A DNA stretch of 64,000 bases. Source: Bugula neritina. Taxonomy: Eukaryota; Bryozoa; Gymnolaemata; Cheilostomatida; Bugulidae. This document shows positions 39,901 to 54,900 of this stretch, piece by piece. The stretch lies in assembly GCA_964035545.1 (NCBI GenBank), contig OZ037767.1:237001-301000 (forward strand), read 5' to 3'. Under the pieces are notes generated by a model. That model did not search any database, was not told where the DNA came from, and saw only the letters and a program-made list of their open reading frames with translations. How positions within the stretch are numbered: the first letter of the stretch is position 1; every line of letters begins with the position of its first letter. Position numbers and translations under genes: made by a program.

Positions 39901-42900
39901 TTCTACAAGGATTAGCTGATATATTCCATAATTTCAATCTATAGAATGCTAACATAATTTCTACTAAAGCCTATAATAATTGTCACAAATTGTGAGTTTT
40001 AAAGATTTAAATATAATCACAATGGATAATGGAGTAGATGTGAGTATGATAATTCTACAGACCAGGATATGAGGTGAAGCTAATACCATATATACAGTTT
40101 ACTGCAAATGCAGACAGTCTCTGATTTACATATACTCTTGTCTAAGTAAGCTGCTAGTTTATCATTTAACTAAGATTGGTTTGAGAAGATGTCCAGTGAT
40201 GATGTATGAATATATAGTTAGGGTATGTTATAGTAAATATATTATACAGAAATAATATATATATAGATATTATATTACCCAGAAAGAATAATATATATAG
40301 ATAATATATTATACAGAAAGAATAATATATATAGAGATAATATATTATACAGAAAGAATAATATATATATAGATAATATATTACACAGAAATAATAATAT
40401 ATATATATATATATATAGATAATATATTACACAGAAAGAATAATATATATAGATAATATATTACACAGAAAGAATAATATATATAGATAATATATTACAC
40501 AGAAAGAATAATATATATAGATAATATATTACACAGAAAGAATAATATATATAGATAATATATTACACAGAAAGAATAATATATATAGATAGTATATTAC
40601 ACAGAAAGAATAATATATATAGAGCTAATATATTATACAGAAGGAATAATATATATAGAGATAATTTAAAGGATGCATAAACAGCATCCATTTTAACAAA
40701 TTCCATCGATAAAAATGTAAATAAACTATAACAAAAATTGATGAGAAATATTTTCTCACCAAGATAGTTAAAACGTAACTATGGAAATAATCAAAGTTTA
40801 TTTACTGGTAATTTAGAATTTTTAGCAACCTGAAAGTAGTTTGTAACTTGAAAAATTGATTGCATGCAAATAGTTTGAAATAGAGAGTGGGAGGCAATGG
40901 TAAACTGATGCAGCTATTATTAATAATGTACAATAATAGCTCTAATTTACTACAATAGCTAATTTAAAATAATCAATAATTTAAAATAATCAATAATTTA
41001 CAATAATTACTAATGCACAACAATTACTAATCTACAATTAACTGAAATTAAAAGACTAAAGTGACTTAGAAGAGCAACACACCGGGGACGGAGCAATATT
41101 CCGAAGGCCCATTAGTCCGAAGGTCCATTAGTCCGAAGGTCCATTAGTCCGAAGGTCCATTAGTCCGAAGGTCCATTAGTCCGAAAATTAGTACACTTGA
41201 TAGTAAATAGCATCCTCACTGAGAATATCATTGATTTCACTCACAATCTAGTTTAAGTTCTTGCTTTGTTAAAGCTGTATTTGGGTGGCATGCGTGTTGC
41301 CTACTTGTGATTGTTTAGCCTGAGATTACACTATGACTAGAAAACAGCTGCATCATCTATCAACATTCCATTGCGGCTTGCTTTTATAAACAAAGTACAC
41401 AGCAAGCTATTCACTAGCCTGTCAGCTAACAGGCCTGTAATTAATAATGTAATAAGGATCACATTTGCAGTGTATAAATCACCTATATTTTATAGAAAGT
41501 CTATAAAAGCTATTGAAAATTTCAAAAAAGTTGCTTTGAGGAACACAAAGATCTACAACATGGTTTTTAAATTTTGATTCTATAGCACAATTAGGTGAGG
41601 TTTTATTTGGCTGGACTGAATTCTTATATACTAATAGTGTGGTCCCAGCAAGGTAGTTACAGCTAGAAGGTTGCCCTTATCTACATATCTTGTGGATATG
41701 TTTGGTTTGGTATATTATGGTGTGCAGCTTTGGTTATTTGATTTTAGAGTAGTGTCCAAGATGTTTATAATTTTTAGTCTTCAATGCATTTTTACAGAAA
41801 TCCCTATAATTAAAGATATTTTTAATTACAAAGAGATATTTTTAATTGAAATAGATATATGTATAATTTAATTAATATAATAATGCAGTTTAGCAGCTTA
41901 CAGATAATTGAAGAGATTAAATGTGATACCAAATAATTAACTACCAAGCCAGAGATTTACTATTACATTCAATATGCAAAATTACAATGGTTTGCTAGAA
42001 ACAACATCGGCATGGTAGTCCCTAGTAACTTAAGTCCTAAATCGAAACTTGGAGGAAGATTTTACCTATTTACATTTAGTTATGAGTAGCCTATACTAGT
42101 GCAGGTATGTGTGTGGAGGAGATCGCACACGCCCGCACGCACACACACACACACATTATATATATAAAAAAAGGTTGCATTTGAAGTTAGCGTCAAAAAA
42201 ATAATGGTTTGTTTTAGAATTTTGCTATTGAATGTAATAGTAAATCTCTGGCTTGGTAGTTAATTATTTGGTATCACATTTAATCTCTTCAATTATCTGT
42301 AAGCTGCTAAACTGCATTATTATATTAATTAAATTATACATATATCTATTTCAATTAAAAATATCTCTTTGTAATTAAAAATATCTTTAATTAGGGATAT
42401 CTGTAAAAATGCATTGAAGACTAAAAATTATAAACATCTTGGACACTACTCTAAAATCAAATAACCAAAGCTGCACACCATAATATACCAAACCAAACAT
42501 ATCCACAAGATATGTAGATAAGGGCAACCTTCTAGCTGTAACTACCTTGCTGGGACCACACTATTAGTATATAAGAATTCAGTCCAGCCAAATAAAACCT
42601 CACCTAATTGTGCTATAGAATCAAAATTTAAAAACCATGTTGTAGATCTTTGTGTTCCTCAAAGCAACTTTTTTGAAATTTTCAATAGCTTTTATAGACT
42701 TTCTATAAAATATAGGTGATTTATACACTGCAAATGTGATCCTTATTACATTATTAATTACAGGCCTGTTAGCTGACAGGCTAGTGAATAGCTTGCTGTG
42801 TACTTTGTTTATAAAGCAGCCGCAATGGAATGTTGATAGATGATGCAGCTGTTTTCTGGTCATAGTGTAATCTCAGGCTAAACAATCACAAGTAGGCAAC

Positions 42901-45900
42901 ACGCATGCCACCCACATACAGCTTTAACAAAGCAAGAACTTAAACTAGATTGTGAGTGAAATCAATGATATTCTCAGTGAGGATGCTATTTACTATCAAG
43001 TGTACTAATTTTCGGACTAATGGACCTTCGGACTAATGGACCTTCGGACTAATGGACCTTCGGACTAATGGACCTTCGGACTAATGGGCCTTCGGAATAT
43101 TGACTAGTCACCCAACACACCAACATGCTAATATACAATACAACACACCAACATACTAATATACAATACAACACACCAACATACTAATATACAATACAAC
43201 ACACCAACATACTAATATACAATACAACACACCAACATACTAATATACAATACAACACACCAACATACTAATATACAATACAACACACCAACATACTAAT
43301 ATACAATACAACACACCAACATACTAATATACAATACAACACACCAACCTACTAATATACAATACAACACACCAACATACTAATATACAATACAACACCA
43401 ACATACTAATATACAATACAACACACCAACATACTAATATACAATACAACATCTATTCATTAGCAAAGTTGAAAAAGAGCAGTCAGTCATTTTTTAAAAC
43501 GTTACTTGTTTTGCCAACGGCAGAATTGTCCTAAAAATAAATGACAGAAAGAAATGGGAGCTATGTTTCCACCTCCTGGAGGGCCCTGGGTCGTGTGGAG
43601 ACTCCAAATACTTCCCCTTAGCTACATCGGACAAAGGGAGTAAATCCGTATGTCATCCTTCCTTTTATTTAATGTTGAACAACGTGGGCATTGTTTAGTT
43701 TCACAATATCAGACGAAAGCCTCCAGGTTATGTTTTAATCTACTGGCAAAAATACCGCAAATAAAATAGTCCACAGTTTAAAAATTTATGAGGACTTATT
43801 TTCTTGTTTGACAAGGCATTCTAATGCAATTAGCCTTAGCTTTTAAAGACTGAGATACTCTAGAGTCTAGGGAGTCCCCTATACCACCTTCACCGAGATA
43901 GCATACTGCGATACTCTAAGGTCTAGGGAGTCTCTTTACTTCACACTGGCTGAGATAGCAGGCAAGATATGCAAAGGGTATAAGACTAGAGCAAAGAGCC
44001 AAGTCGGCCAATGACTTTTCAAAATTATTGCTTAATTCAGTTTATTAGCCCATAATAGTGTTACTATTTATATTAAATAAAGTAGATAACCAAGACAAGA
44101 CAAGCTACTGAGTGACCTGAAGGCTGCTGCAAACCGTCAATACCTCTAACAAATGAACAATTTGGTAGCTCCTTGGGTTGGTGAGAAACACTTTAGCTTC
44201 TTTCATCTTTTATTAGTAGAATAATTGCAGATAGTGGAGTAGTGATTAGGAGGCGTTGACTCTCACTTATTCAATATTTTAAGGAGTGGAAATAACTCGT
44301 ATGCAATTAAAATATAATTAAATAACAACTCTATGGTATGTTAGCATTGATTCTCCCAGTATTACATCACCAACTGTCTGCTACAACCATCCATTTATGA
44401 TACTGAGACTACACTGAGAGTTCAATAGTATTCTACAGACTCAATTTCCCCATTTAACCTGGCAAGTGGAAATAAGTCAACTTTCTTATTTTCCATGAAT
44501 AAAATTTTACTCTATTTTCGATGAAAAAAAATTTTACTCTAACTTCTGAATAATTATTACAAATAAAATGGCCTCACTGTACTAACTGAACTTGAGATAT
44601 TTTGATTAGCCCAATAGATCAAAAGTGACAGCTGGAAGACCTTACTAATGCCCAGCCACTGACCTTTTGACCAGTCTGGTCAGGTGATTGCAACTGTTTA
44701 CTTCACTTACTCCACTCAGGGGGTTACAGTGTCCCACTCAGGGGGTTACAGTGTCCCACTCAGGGGGTTACAGTGTCCCACCCAGGGGTTTACAGTGTCC
44801 CACTCAGGGGGTTACAGTGTCCCACTCAGGGGGTTACAGTGTCCCACTCAGGGGGTTACAGTGTCCCACTCAGGGGGTTACAGTGTCCCACTCAGGGGGT
44901 TACAGTGTCCCACTCAGAGGTTTACAGTGTCCCAACTGGTGTCACCCCAGATAGACGCTTCCCAGTTAGACGTTGTTTATTTATTTTGGTACAATATATA
45001 TTCTACGAGCAATTTATTTGAATATTATTGAAATATATGTATATTTAAATAAACTTGGATCAATTGCTTGTTATTTAGAACATAAATAAATTCCTTTGAT
45101 CTGCAATAACATTAATTTTGCATTTTCTATACTTTTTGCTGTTTGAAAAAAATATTTGTTAATAAGTATTGATTAAAGATCCGATCTATTATTAATGTAT
45201 TACTGCTTTTTTTCCAAACACGTATTCATGAAAATTGGGATATTATCCTAGATAGCTTATATTAGCTGTTATAGCTAATATAGGCTATAGCTATTTAGTA
45301 ATCAATGCAACATTTATATAGGTATGTTACTATATGTAAGTGCACCAAAATAAAAAATAGCGTCTAACTGGGAAGCGTCCAAGTAGAAACCGTCTAAGTG
45401 GGAAATTTAGTCTAGCGTCTATCTGGGAAGCATCTATCTGGAATGACACCGTCCCACTCAGGGGGTTACAGTGTCCCACTCAGGGGGTGCGATACTAGAA
45501 AGGTTGAGAGAATGAAGTCATAAAATACTGTAAGGAATTAATTGTATAAGAAATATTGGAGTAACGAATCAACAACATGCACACTAGTGTTGCAAACATT
45601 AGAATATGCACACTTAACACTAGACTACAGCGAGAGAGCTTGCCACAACACACAGCACGCAAGTTAAACAACACCTAGCAGCTATAAAAGTCTTTACCTG
45701 CGTCTGAATGAAGATTTTAACCTACATAGATATGTGCAACAGTAGATAATCAGAAAATACATGATATATTGTGCAACATAATAATGTAGAGTAGAATATA
45801 GAGTATAGAGTATATAATATAGTGTATAGGGTATATAATACAGTGTATAGAGTATATAATATAATGTATAGAGTATATAATATAGTGTATAGAGTATATA

Positions 45901-48900
45901 ATATAATGTATAGAGTATATAATATAGTGTATAGAGTATATAATATAGTGTATAGAGTATATAATATAATATAGAGTATATAATATAATGTATAGAGTAT
46001 ATAATATAGTGTATAGAGTATATAATACAGTGTATAGAGTATATAATATAATATAGAGTATATAATATAGTGTATAGCAGGGTTGGGGTAATTGTAATTT
46101 GTAATTGTAATTGGCTGTAATTAATTACATTTTTTCAAGTAATTGAATGTAATTGGTAATTGAGGTTTAAAAATGTAATTGTAATTGTAATTAATTACAT
46201 ATCTAATGTAATTGATTTTTACAATTACTTTGTAATTACATGTCAATTACTTCAAACTTTTAAATTTTAAAAATCTCCTTCTTTTTCTACAATGCCTACT
46301 GTTAATTAACAAGTTCAGATAGTTAGGTCAATATAGTAGGGTCATTCCATGCCAGCTCACCAAATGGCCCGCGTCTATAATTTGCGTCTCAGATTTTGTT
46401 CATGTTTACACCAAATAGACCTACACATGCCTCAAGTACTCTTCTTCAGTATTTCTGACCTGACACAATTTTTTTTAAGAACTGACTACTTTTGTGGACA
46501 AAGGTTGAGAAACATTTTGAGTAAAATTTGTGATTTCTACTTTAGACTAATCTATAAACGTCTATATCCCAATCATTTTTCTACACTGCATGAGCCTCAA
46601 AATTTGCTGTGTGATTTGATGATACCTATCAATTTGCACTAGTAGCAACACATACTACAGAATACTTTGTGTGCATATATGCAAAGTCATTGAATATGAA
46701 CAAATCTTTGTAAATTTTGAAAAATTTCAAATATTCGCCTAATCAAATTTTAAATTACTTCTAAATTGGTCTAAAAGTATAAATCACAAACTTCCCTCAA
46801 AATATTTTCTAACCATTGTTCACCAAAGTAGTAATTTCTCAAAATGTTTTTGTGTCAGGCCAGAAATATTCATGGATGGTAATCTGAACATGTGTAGGTC
46901 CATTTAGTGTAAATATGAGCAAAATCTAAGACACAAAAACGTGGGACCCCTTGAAAGTTGGTTGATTTGGTATGGAATGACTCTATAGTATCACTGTAGA
47001 AAACAAAAGAGGTTCACTGTCAACATTGCCCCTGGTAATTGGACCCTAGAAGTGATTTCTATTTATTCCTTGTGAGAACAAAAGTAATTGTAATTGTAAT
47101 TAATTACATTGCCATGTAATTGTAATTGTAATTAATTACATTCATTTTTAACTGTAATTATAATTGTAATTGTAATTGACAAATCTCCATGTAATTGTAA
47201 ATGTAATTAATTACATTTACATGTAATTGACCCCAACCCTGGTATAGAGTATATAATATAGTGTATAGAGTATATAATATAGTGTATAGAGTATATAATA
47301 TAGTGTATAGGGTATATAATACAGTGTATAGAGTATATAATATAGTGTATAGAGTATATAATATAGTGTATAGAGTATATAATATAATATAGAGTATATA
47401 ATATAGTGTATAGAGTATATAATATAGTGTATAGAGTATATAATATAGAGTATAGAGTATATAATATAGTGTATAGAGTATATAATATAGTGTATAGAGT
47501 ATATAATATAGTGTATAGAGTATATAATATAGTGTATAGAGTATATAATATAGAGTATAGAGTATATAATATAGTGTATAGAGTATATAATATAGTGTAT
47601 AGAGTATATAATATAGTGTATAGGGTATATAATACAGTGTATAGAGTATATAATATAGTGTATAGAGTATATAATATAGTGTATAGAGTATATAATATAG
47701 TGTATAGAGTATATAATATAGTGTATAGAGTATATAATATAGTGTATAGAGTATATAATATAGTGTGTAGAGTATATAATATAGTATAGAGTATATAATA
47801 TAGTGTATAGAGTATATAATACAGTGTTTAGAGTATATAATATAGTGCATAGACTATAGAGTATATATTTTTGCCATAGAAAAATTCATACTGCATATAT
47901 TGAACTGTATCATCTTACATTATATAATACTATAATAGCTTAATTAATATTTTATAAATGTTGTATTAAAAGGAAATGATATCATACTATATTATATTAT
48001 TGTGGCATATATGATTGTAACATTATATTACTTCCATATTATACGACTAGGATACCATATTACAATATTGTAATATGTTATACTATATTGTAGTATATTA
48101 CACTATATTATAGCATATTACACCACACTGTAGTATATTACACTACAATGTAAGATATTACAATACACTGTAATATATTACAATGTATTGTAGTATATTA
48201 CAGTATAGATGACCTACTTTGTCAGTTTACTGATTTTCTGCGGAGTTGCGTCATTTACACCGGTAGTCGGGTTTTCAGCTGGCAGAGGAGGGGGGCCCTG
48301 TGACCGTCCCTCAAAGGGATAACTATTATGTTGAATGCCAATGTTACAGTTGAGTTGCTGTTTCATGTATTCCAGATCTACTGCTAGCCTTTCTACCTCC
48401 ATAGTCAAAGAGCTGGCCGACTTTACCTCAGAAGACAGAAAGGAAATGCTCCTGGCTATAGTTGATATGTGACTTTCTAGCCTTAGAAATCTTTTATTAA
48501 TGGCTCTGAAATATATATATATTGTATTATATATACTGTATATACTGCATAGAGTAGAATGTGTATAGGGTATTGTATATACTGTATAGAGTAGAATGTG
48601 TATAGGGTATTGTATATACTGTATAGAGTAGAATGTGTATAGGGTATTGTATATACTGTATAGAGTAGAATGTGTATAGGGTATTGTATATACCGTATAG
48701 AGTAGAATGTGTATAGGGTATTGTATATACTGTATAGAGTAGAATGTGTATAGGGTACTGTATATACCGTATAGAGTAGAATGTGTATAGGGTATTGTAT
48801 ATACCGTATAGAGTAGAATGTGTATAGGGTATTGTATATACTGTATAGAGTAGAATGTGTATAGTGTATTGAATATCACAGTAATCCTACACTACACAGT

Positions 48901-51900
48901 ATATTAATTACTAATTGTTCTACAAAACTATCATATAATCAGCATTAGATATCTGCTTACATTTCTTACAATAAATATTACTTAAAATTTACATCATAAT
49001 GTCATTTAAAGTTTAATCTACACTTGACTGCTCAGTGGTGTAGAGCTCAGTGGCTTAGAGCTCAGTGGCATAGAGCTCAGTGGTGTAGAGCTCAGTGGCT
49101 TAGAGCTTAGTGGCTTAGAGCTCAGTGGTGTAGAGCTCAGTGGCATAGAGCTCAGTGGTGTAGAGCTCAGTGGTGTAGAGCTCAGTGGCTTAGAGCTCAG
49201 TGGCTTAGAGCTCAGTGGTGTAGAGCTCAGTGGCATAGAGCTCAGTGGTGTAGAGCTCAGTGGCATAGAGCTCAGTGGTGTAGAGCTCAGTGGCTTAGAG
49301 CTCAGTGACTTAGAGCTCAGTGGCTTAGAGCTCAGTGGCTTAGAGGTCATGCCTTGTTATAGGCAGCACATACTTGGAGTCCATATAAGGTCGCTGTTTC
49401 CTGTGTCTGTGGGAGTAGCTGTACTGACTGCTGGTTGCCGAGGCAATGGAATTCCTCCTCCCGTCTCTGTCTCGGTGTCTGTGTGCGCCGTGTTTAGAGG
49501 AAGATAAGTAGAGGGACATGTCTTCATACAGTCTCTCTGTAAGTAAGATATCATACACTCTCTGTAAGTAAAAGTACACGTAGTGGCTAGCTGCAGATGA
49601 CATTGTCAGGGTACACGTAGTGGCTAGCTGCAGATGACATTGTCAGGGTACACATAGTGGCTAGCTACACATGACATTGTCAGGGTACACGTAGTGGCTA
49701 GCTGCAGTGTTCCACAATTCCTCCACTTGGCACTTTAAAGAACTTCTCAGAAATGAATTTTATTGGCATAGACCAAGCTAAGATGAAAACTTGACAAAAA
49801 ATGAGTAATTTTAATGTTCGGGTTTAGTCAACAACTCTATTATTCCTTGAAGAGTAATTCACGAGTAATAGTGTATAAATAGTCGCTATAAGCCTTCATA
49901 AGAGGCCTCTGGGAAAAGGAAATATCATTGACAAGTCAAGGTTGATTGGCTGATAATGGCCTTGTACAGTATCACCAAGGTCATTGCAGGAAGGCCTAGT
50001 TTCTGCCAATGACAGTCAGTTTTACATCAAGTAGATTAATTGATTAGAGTATTAGATGTTGAAGCAGTATATGTTTGTGTAACCGTCAGATCCTACGCAC
50101 AAACGTATAGAGTCAAAGTCAATTACTGCTATTAAAGTATCAATTAGATAATCAGTCTGTACCGAGGCCAACATTTCCGTTCTATGGGTAAGAGCAGAGT
50201 TACAGGAACAATATCAATAATTGATTGTCATTTAGGAGATAGAGAATTAAAGAGTGGATATAAATCCTCACGTCGCTGGTCCGTATTACTGATAGACTTA
50301 TTAAAATAAGATATTTTCAGGTAATAGTTGGACTATTGATAGAAACAAACAAGCAGGTACGACTATAATTAGCCGTGAGGTTAGTTGAGTTGGGGGAGCG
50401 GAGATGGGAGCGTGACTCACATGTATAGTTTGTGTCAGACTAAAATATCCACTCTGACTATCTCCATCAGAATATATCTGTATGGTAATTAGAGTATGGC
50501 ATAAGTACAGGTAGACTTTTATGCTTAGCATATGTGTGGGCTTTATCTTACGTGATCTAGAGAGAGGGGGAGGGTTGAAGCAATACGTTGATATTCTAGG
50601 TGGAAAAGCTCTGTTAACCACACTCGCTGGAGTGGAGCAAATTATTTCCAAGATGCAAAAAATTGGGATTTTGTTTTGAGACGTCAAACACAAATACTAC
50701 ACACACAAATACTGCACATTGTTTGTGGGAATGACTTCATTGTGCAGATTCTCTCCCAGCACATTCACTCATACGTCAGGATAGTGAGGAGATTATGGAC
50801 TAAAGCTTACCATATTTAAGAATATATAATGTTATTATCCGCAATGGTTAGTTTACATACAACTCTCTGAATATGTTGCTAAGTAACCAACTAACAGGAA
50901 TATGACAACTTATTATGTTTATGTAACATAATTACATGAATAATAATACATTTTATAAGTTCAACATACCTTATATAACATTCATATAACATACCTAGTT
51001 TCTGAACCTGCTTGTCCAGCTTATCATCATATTGATGAGAGTTATCTTCTTCCTGTTGAAACACTCCGTAATGTGGTTGTGTCTCTGTTCTCTCCCGTCG
51101 ATTACTTCCCTTTCTTGTGGCAGTGTGATAGGCTTGCGCAGCCTCCCGAGCCGACACCGGCGTGTCTGAGGGTTCAAAGGCTAAACTTCTAGCTGCCTTA
51201 TCTTCTGCCAAAACGCATATCATCAGCTTACATACTACACTCTCTCCCATATGTATACTCAGGGGAGATAACTACACTCTCTCTCATATGTATACTCAGA
51301 GGAGATAACTACACTCTCTCTCATATGTATACTCAGAGGAGATAACTACACTCTCTCTCATATGTATACTCAGGGGAGATAACTACACACTCTCTCATAT
51401 GTATACTCAGGGGAGATAACTACACTCTCTCTCATATGTATACTCAGGGGAGATAACTACACACTCTCTCATATGTATACTCAGAGGAGATAACTACACT
51501 CTCTCTCATATGTATACTCAGGGAGATAACTACACTCTCTCATATGTATACTCAGGGGAGATAACTACACTCTCTCTCATATGTATACTCAGGGGAGATA
51601 ACTACACTCTCCCATATGTATACTCAGGGGAGATAACTACACTCTCTCATATGTATACTCAGGGGAGATAAATAACTACACTCTCTCTCATATGTATACT
51701 CAGGGGAGATAACTACACACTCTCTCATATGTATACTCAGGGGAGATAACTACACTCTCTCTCATATGTATACTCAGGGGAGATAACTACACTCTCTCTC
51801 ATATGTATACTCAGGGGAGATAACTAAAGTCTCTCTCATATGTATACTCAGGGGAGATAACTACACTCTCTCTCATATGTATACTCAGGGAGATAACTAC

Positions 51901-54900
51901 AAATATACTTACCAACATATTCAGGGGAGACAACTAGGTTTGATTTATTTGGTGAAGAGATTTGAGTAGTTTTAGTTGAGTAATTCGGATGATCTACAAA
52001 CAGAATACAACATAACACTGTAGATAATATAATGTGTTTCCATGACATCATTAACCAAAAGCTATAAAAGACTGCTTGATTGGTTCACAACATGTAGCAG
52101 GGCCTATGATTGGCTGGCCTCACCTTCCTGCTGCTGCCGCTGCTGAAATCTGGTGATGTCAGCAGACAGCATCTTGGGGCTGACGCTGACTGACCTCAGG
52201 TACTTGCGGTTAGCCTGAGGCTCTGAGTCACAGCTGCCAGCTTCCAGGTTATCTTCACCGCCTAGGAGGGGTGGCAGAGGGGGCGTCCCGCACCTGGTAA
52301 CAGTCAGGACACATGGGAGTTGTGTGCACTACATAGAATATGTACAACCCTTTGACTATCTGCCAACAAGGCTAGGTATTACATTAAGACTCTTATTCCA
52401 CACCTTTCATCTTGAACAGCTGCTCCATTGATATCTTCTTCAATATCACTGATGTCTACATAATCATCATCACTATTTGACTGTTTACTTTGAATCACAT
52501 GATTCGTAGAGCTCAGTCTACGAGCAGCAACTACCGGCTGAAACAAAAACATGGTTATATATAGTTACTATGTCATTATATATACTATGTTGTTATATAC
52601 TATGTTATTATACACTATGTCATATATACTATGTTATTATATACTATGTTACTATATACTATGTTATATATACTATGTTATATATACTATGTTATTATAT
52701 ACTATGTTATTATATACTATGTTATTATATACTATGTTATTATATACTATGTTACTATATACTATGCTATTATATACTATGTTATTATATACTATGTTAT
52801 TATATACTATGTTATATTTACTATGTTATATATACTATGTTATATTTACTATGTTATTATATACTATGTTATATATACTATGTTATATATACTATATTAT
52901 TATATACTATGTTATTATATACTATGTTATTATATACTATGTTATTATATACTATGTTATATATACTATGTTATATATACTATGTTATATTTACTATGTT
53001 ATTATATACTATGTTATATATACTATGTTATATATACTATGTTATTATATACTATGTTATATATACTATGTTATATATACTATGTTATTATATACTATGT
53101 TATATATACTATGTTATATATACTATGTTATTATATACTATATTATACCATATAGTTACTATATTACATACTAACACACCTTGGCTCTGCTAGAAAGGTT
53201 GACAGCAGGTGTGTAGTGTCTGGCAGCAGGTGTGTAGTGTCTGGCAGCCGGCATCGACACTCTACGTCTCTGAGAAGAGTCATATTTCACATCCGGAGGG
53301 ATTCCTTCAGATGGCATGCGCTCAGCGGGCTTCTGCATCAGCACGTAACTTGATGACATCACAGCACACAATGTGATGACACCACAGCACACAATGTGAT
53401 GACATCACAGCACACAATGTGATGACACCACAGCACACAATGTGATGACATCACAGCACACAATGTGATGACACCACAGCACACAATATGATGACAGCAC
53501 ACAATGTGATGACACCACAGCACACAATATGATGGCATCACAGCACACAATGTGATGACATCACAGCACACAATGACTCACTTGTAAATCCTGTTGGTCA
53601 CCTCTTTCAGTCTGATCTTCTGCACATCTCACAGCCGTCTGATAATCTGGTAACTGGAGTCGGTTGATTTCAGTGGTGGTGGCAGACGTGTTGCTAGTGC
53701 TGCTACTACTCAGAGTGTTGGTTGGAGTACGAGAGCTGTGAGTAGTAGTACTAGTAGTAGTACTAGTACTTGTAATGGTACCAGTAGTGACTGGCAGCGA
53801 CTCCATCACCTGGCCATCATCTATCGTCTCATACAGTCCAGCAGAGGACTGCAGCTGCCTCCTCTGACTATAAGAGGAGCGAGGGGAGGAGCGAGGGGCG
53901 GAGCTAGGAGCATACAAGTCCGCCTTACCTGTCCTAGGCCGGCCCCTCATCACTCTACCAATCTGTTCAGAGTTGGTTACTCCTGTCACTGTGTCCTGCT
54001 GCACTGCATAGCTGGCGTATACTGAGAGCTTGCTGCTGCCCGGTGTAGGAGTCATGGAGCGGGGCACGGCTCTCACCTGGTCGGTGCTAGGGTAGGAATG
54101 TAGGTTAGGAACGCTTGTATTGTATAGACTAGGGTCATGTGATGACCTTGAGTTTGGCATGGACTGAGGTTCCGTTACACTGTATCTAGAGTGTGGGTGG
54201 GGGTACGTGTAACCCTGTAATAAACTGCAACTATATACTAACTCAAGAGCCAGTCACAGGATGTTGTTAGGAGGAGACAACCAATCAGCACCTCTGAAAC
54301 ACTGCGAGAGTATACAAACTGACTAGTAGGAAACAACACAATGTAATCACCTGCTTTCCAGGAGAGTATCTGCTCTGACTGCTCAGGCTTCTTCCCTGCT
54401 GCTGTGTCTGCACATTTGAGTCATAGAGCTGTCTACCCCTACACTGCTGCTGCTGCTGCTGCTGAAGTCTGGTGTAGTTACTATCAACTCTCTTGTCTAA
54501 AGAGTCCTCATTGTTACTGTGAGGACTGGCAGCTGAGTCACTGTCCCCAGATGGTTGACCCCGACAGAGGTCACTCGGCAGCTGACGAGTAGATGACTCA
54601 TTCACTACGACTTCCTGTAATACCAGTACTACTCACTACCAGTACTACACACTACCAGTACTACTCACTACCAGTACTACTCACTACTAGTACTACTCAC
54701 TACCAGTACTACTCACTACTAGTACCACTCACCTGTTCTCCGCTATCTACGTTAACAGACGGCGTATCATCCTGCAATATCCTCTTCAGTCTGTCTGATA
54801 TGCTGTCAGTCTCTGATGACCTGCTCTGTAATTCAGTATATTATATGATGTATTATATTATATATTATAGTATATTATGTGATGTATTATATTATATATT

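Larger units (their letters stand above)
39448..48217. other. 8.8-kb intron of the CH-SAM gene, transposon-rich
   Basis: Holds arrays (40235-40660, 43122-43450, 44700-44935, 45790-47850) and four inverted-repeat elements. I see no further exon in it. A GC-richer patch at 43560-43640 has no convincing frame. Confidence 0.6.

Noticed and set aside
41371-42863. The same 68-80-codon frame on both strands
   Set aside because: Mirror images in the two arms of the foldback element; no transposase motif seen.
43560-43640. GC-richer patch that might be an exon
   Set aside because: Neither strand gives a frame bounded by good splice sites or any recognisable motif.
46349-46642. 97-codon plus-strand frame
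   Set aside because: It lies within the nested palindromic MITE.
47158-47850. 230-codon minus-strand frame
   Set aside because: A 21-bp array plus the end of a transposon; no gene features.
50301-50693. 130-codon minus-strand frame in a CH-SAM intron
   Set aside because: No family signature and it breaks the phase-consistent splice chain 50995 to 49536.
52551-53193. 200-codon plus-strand frames
   Set aside because: Repeat-derived; they lie in a CH-SAM intron on the antisense strand.
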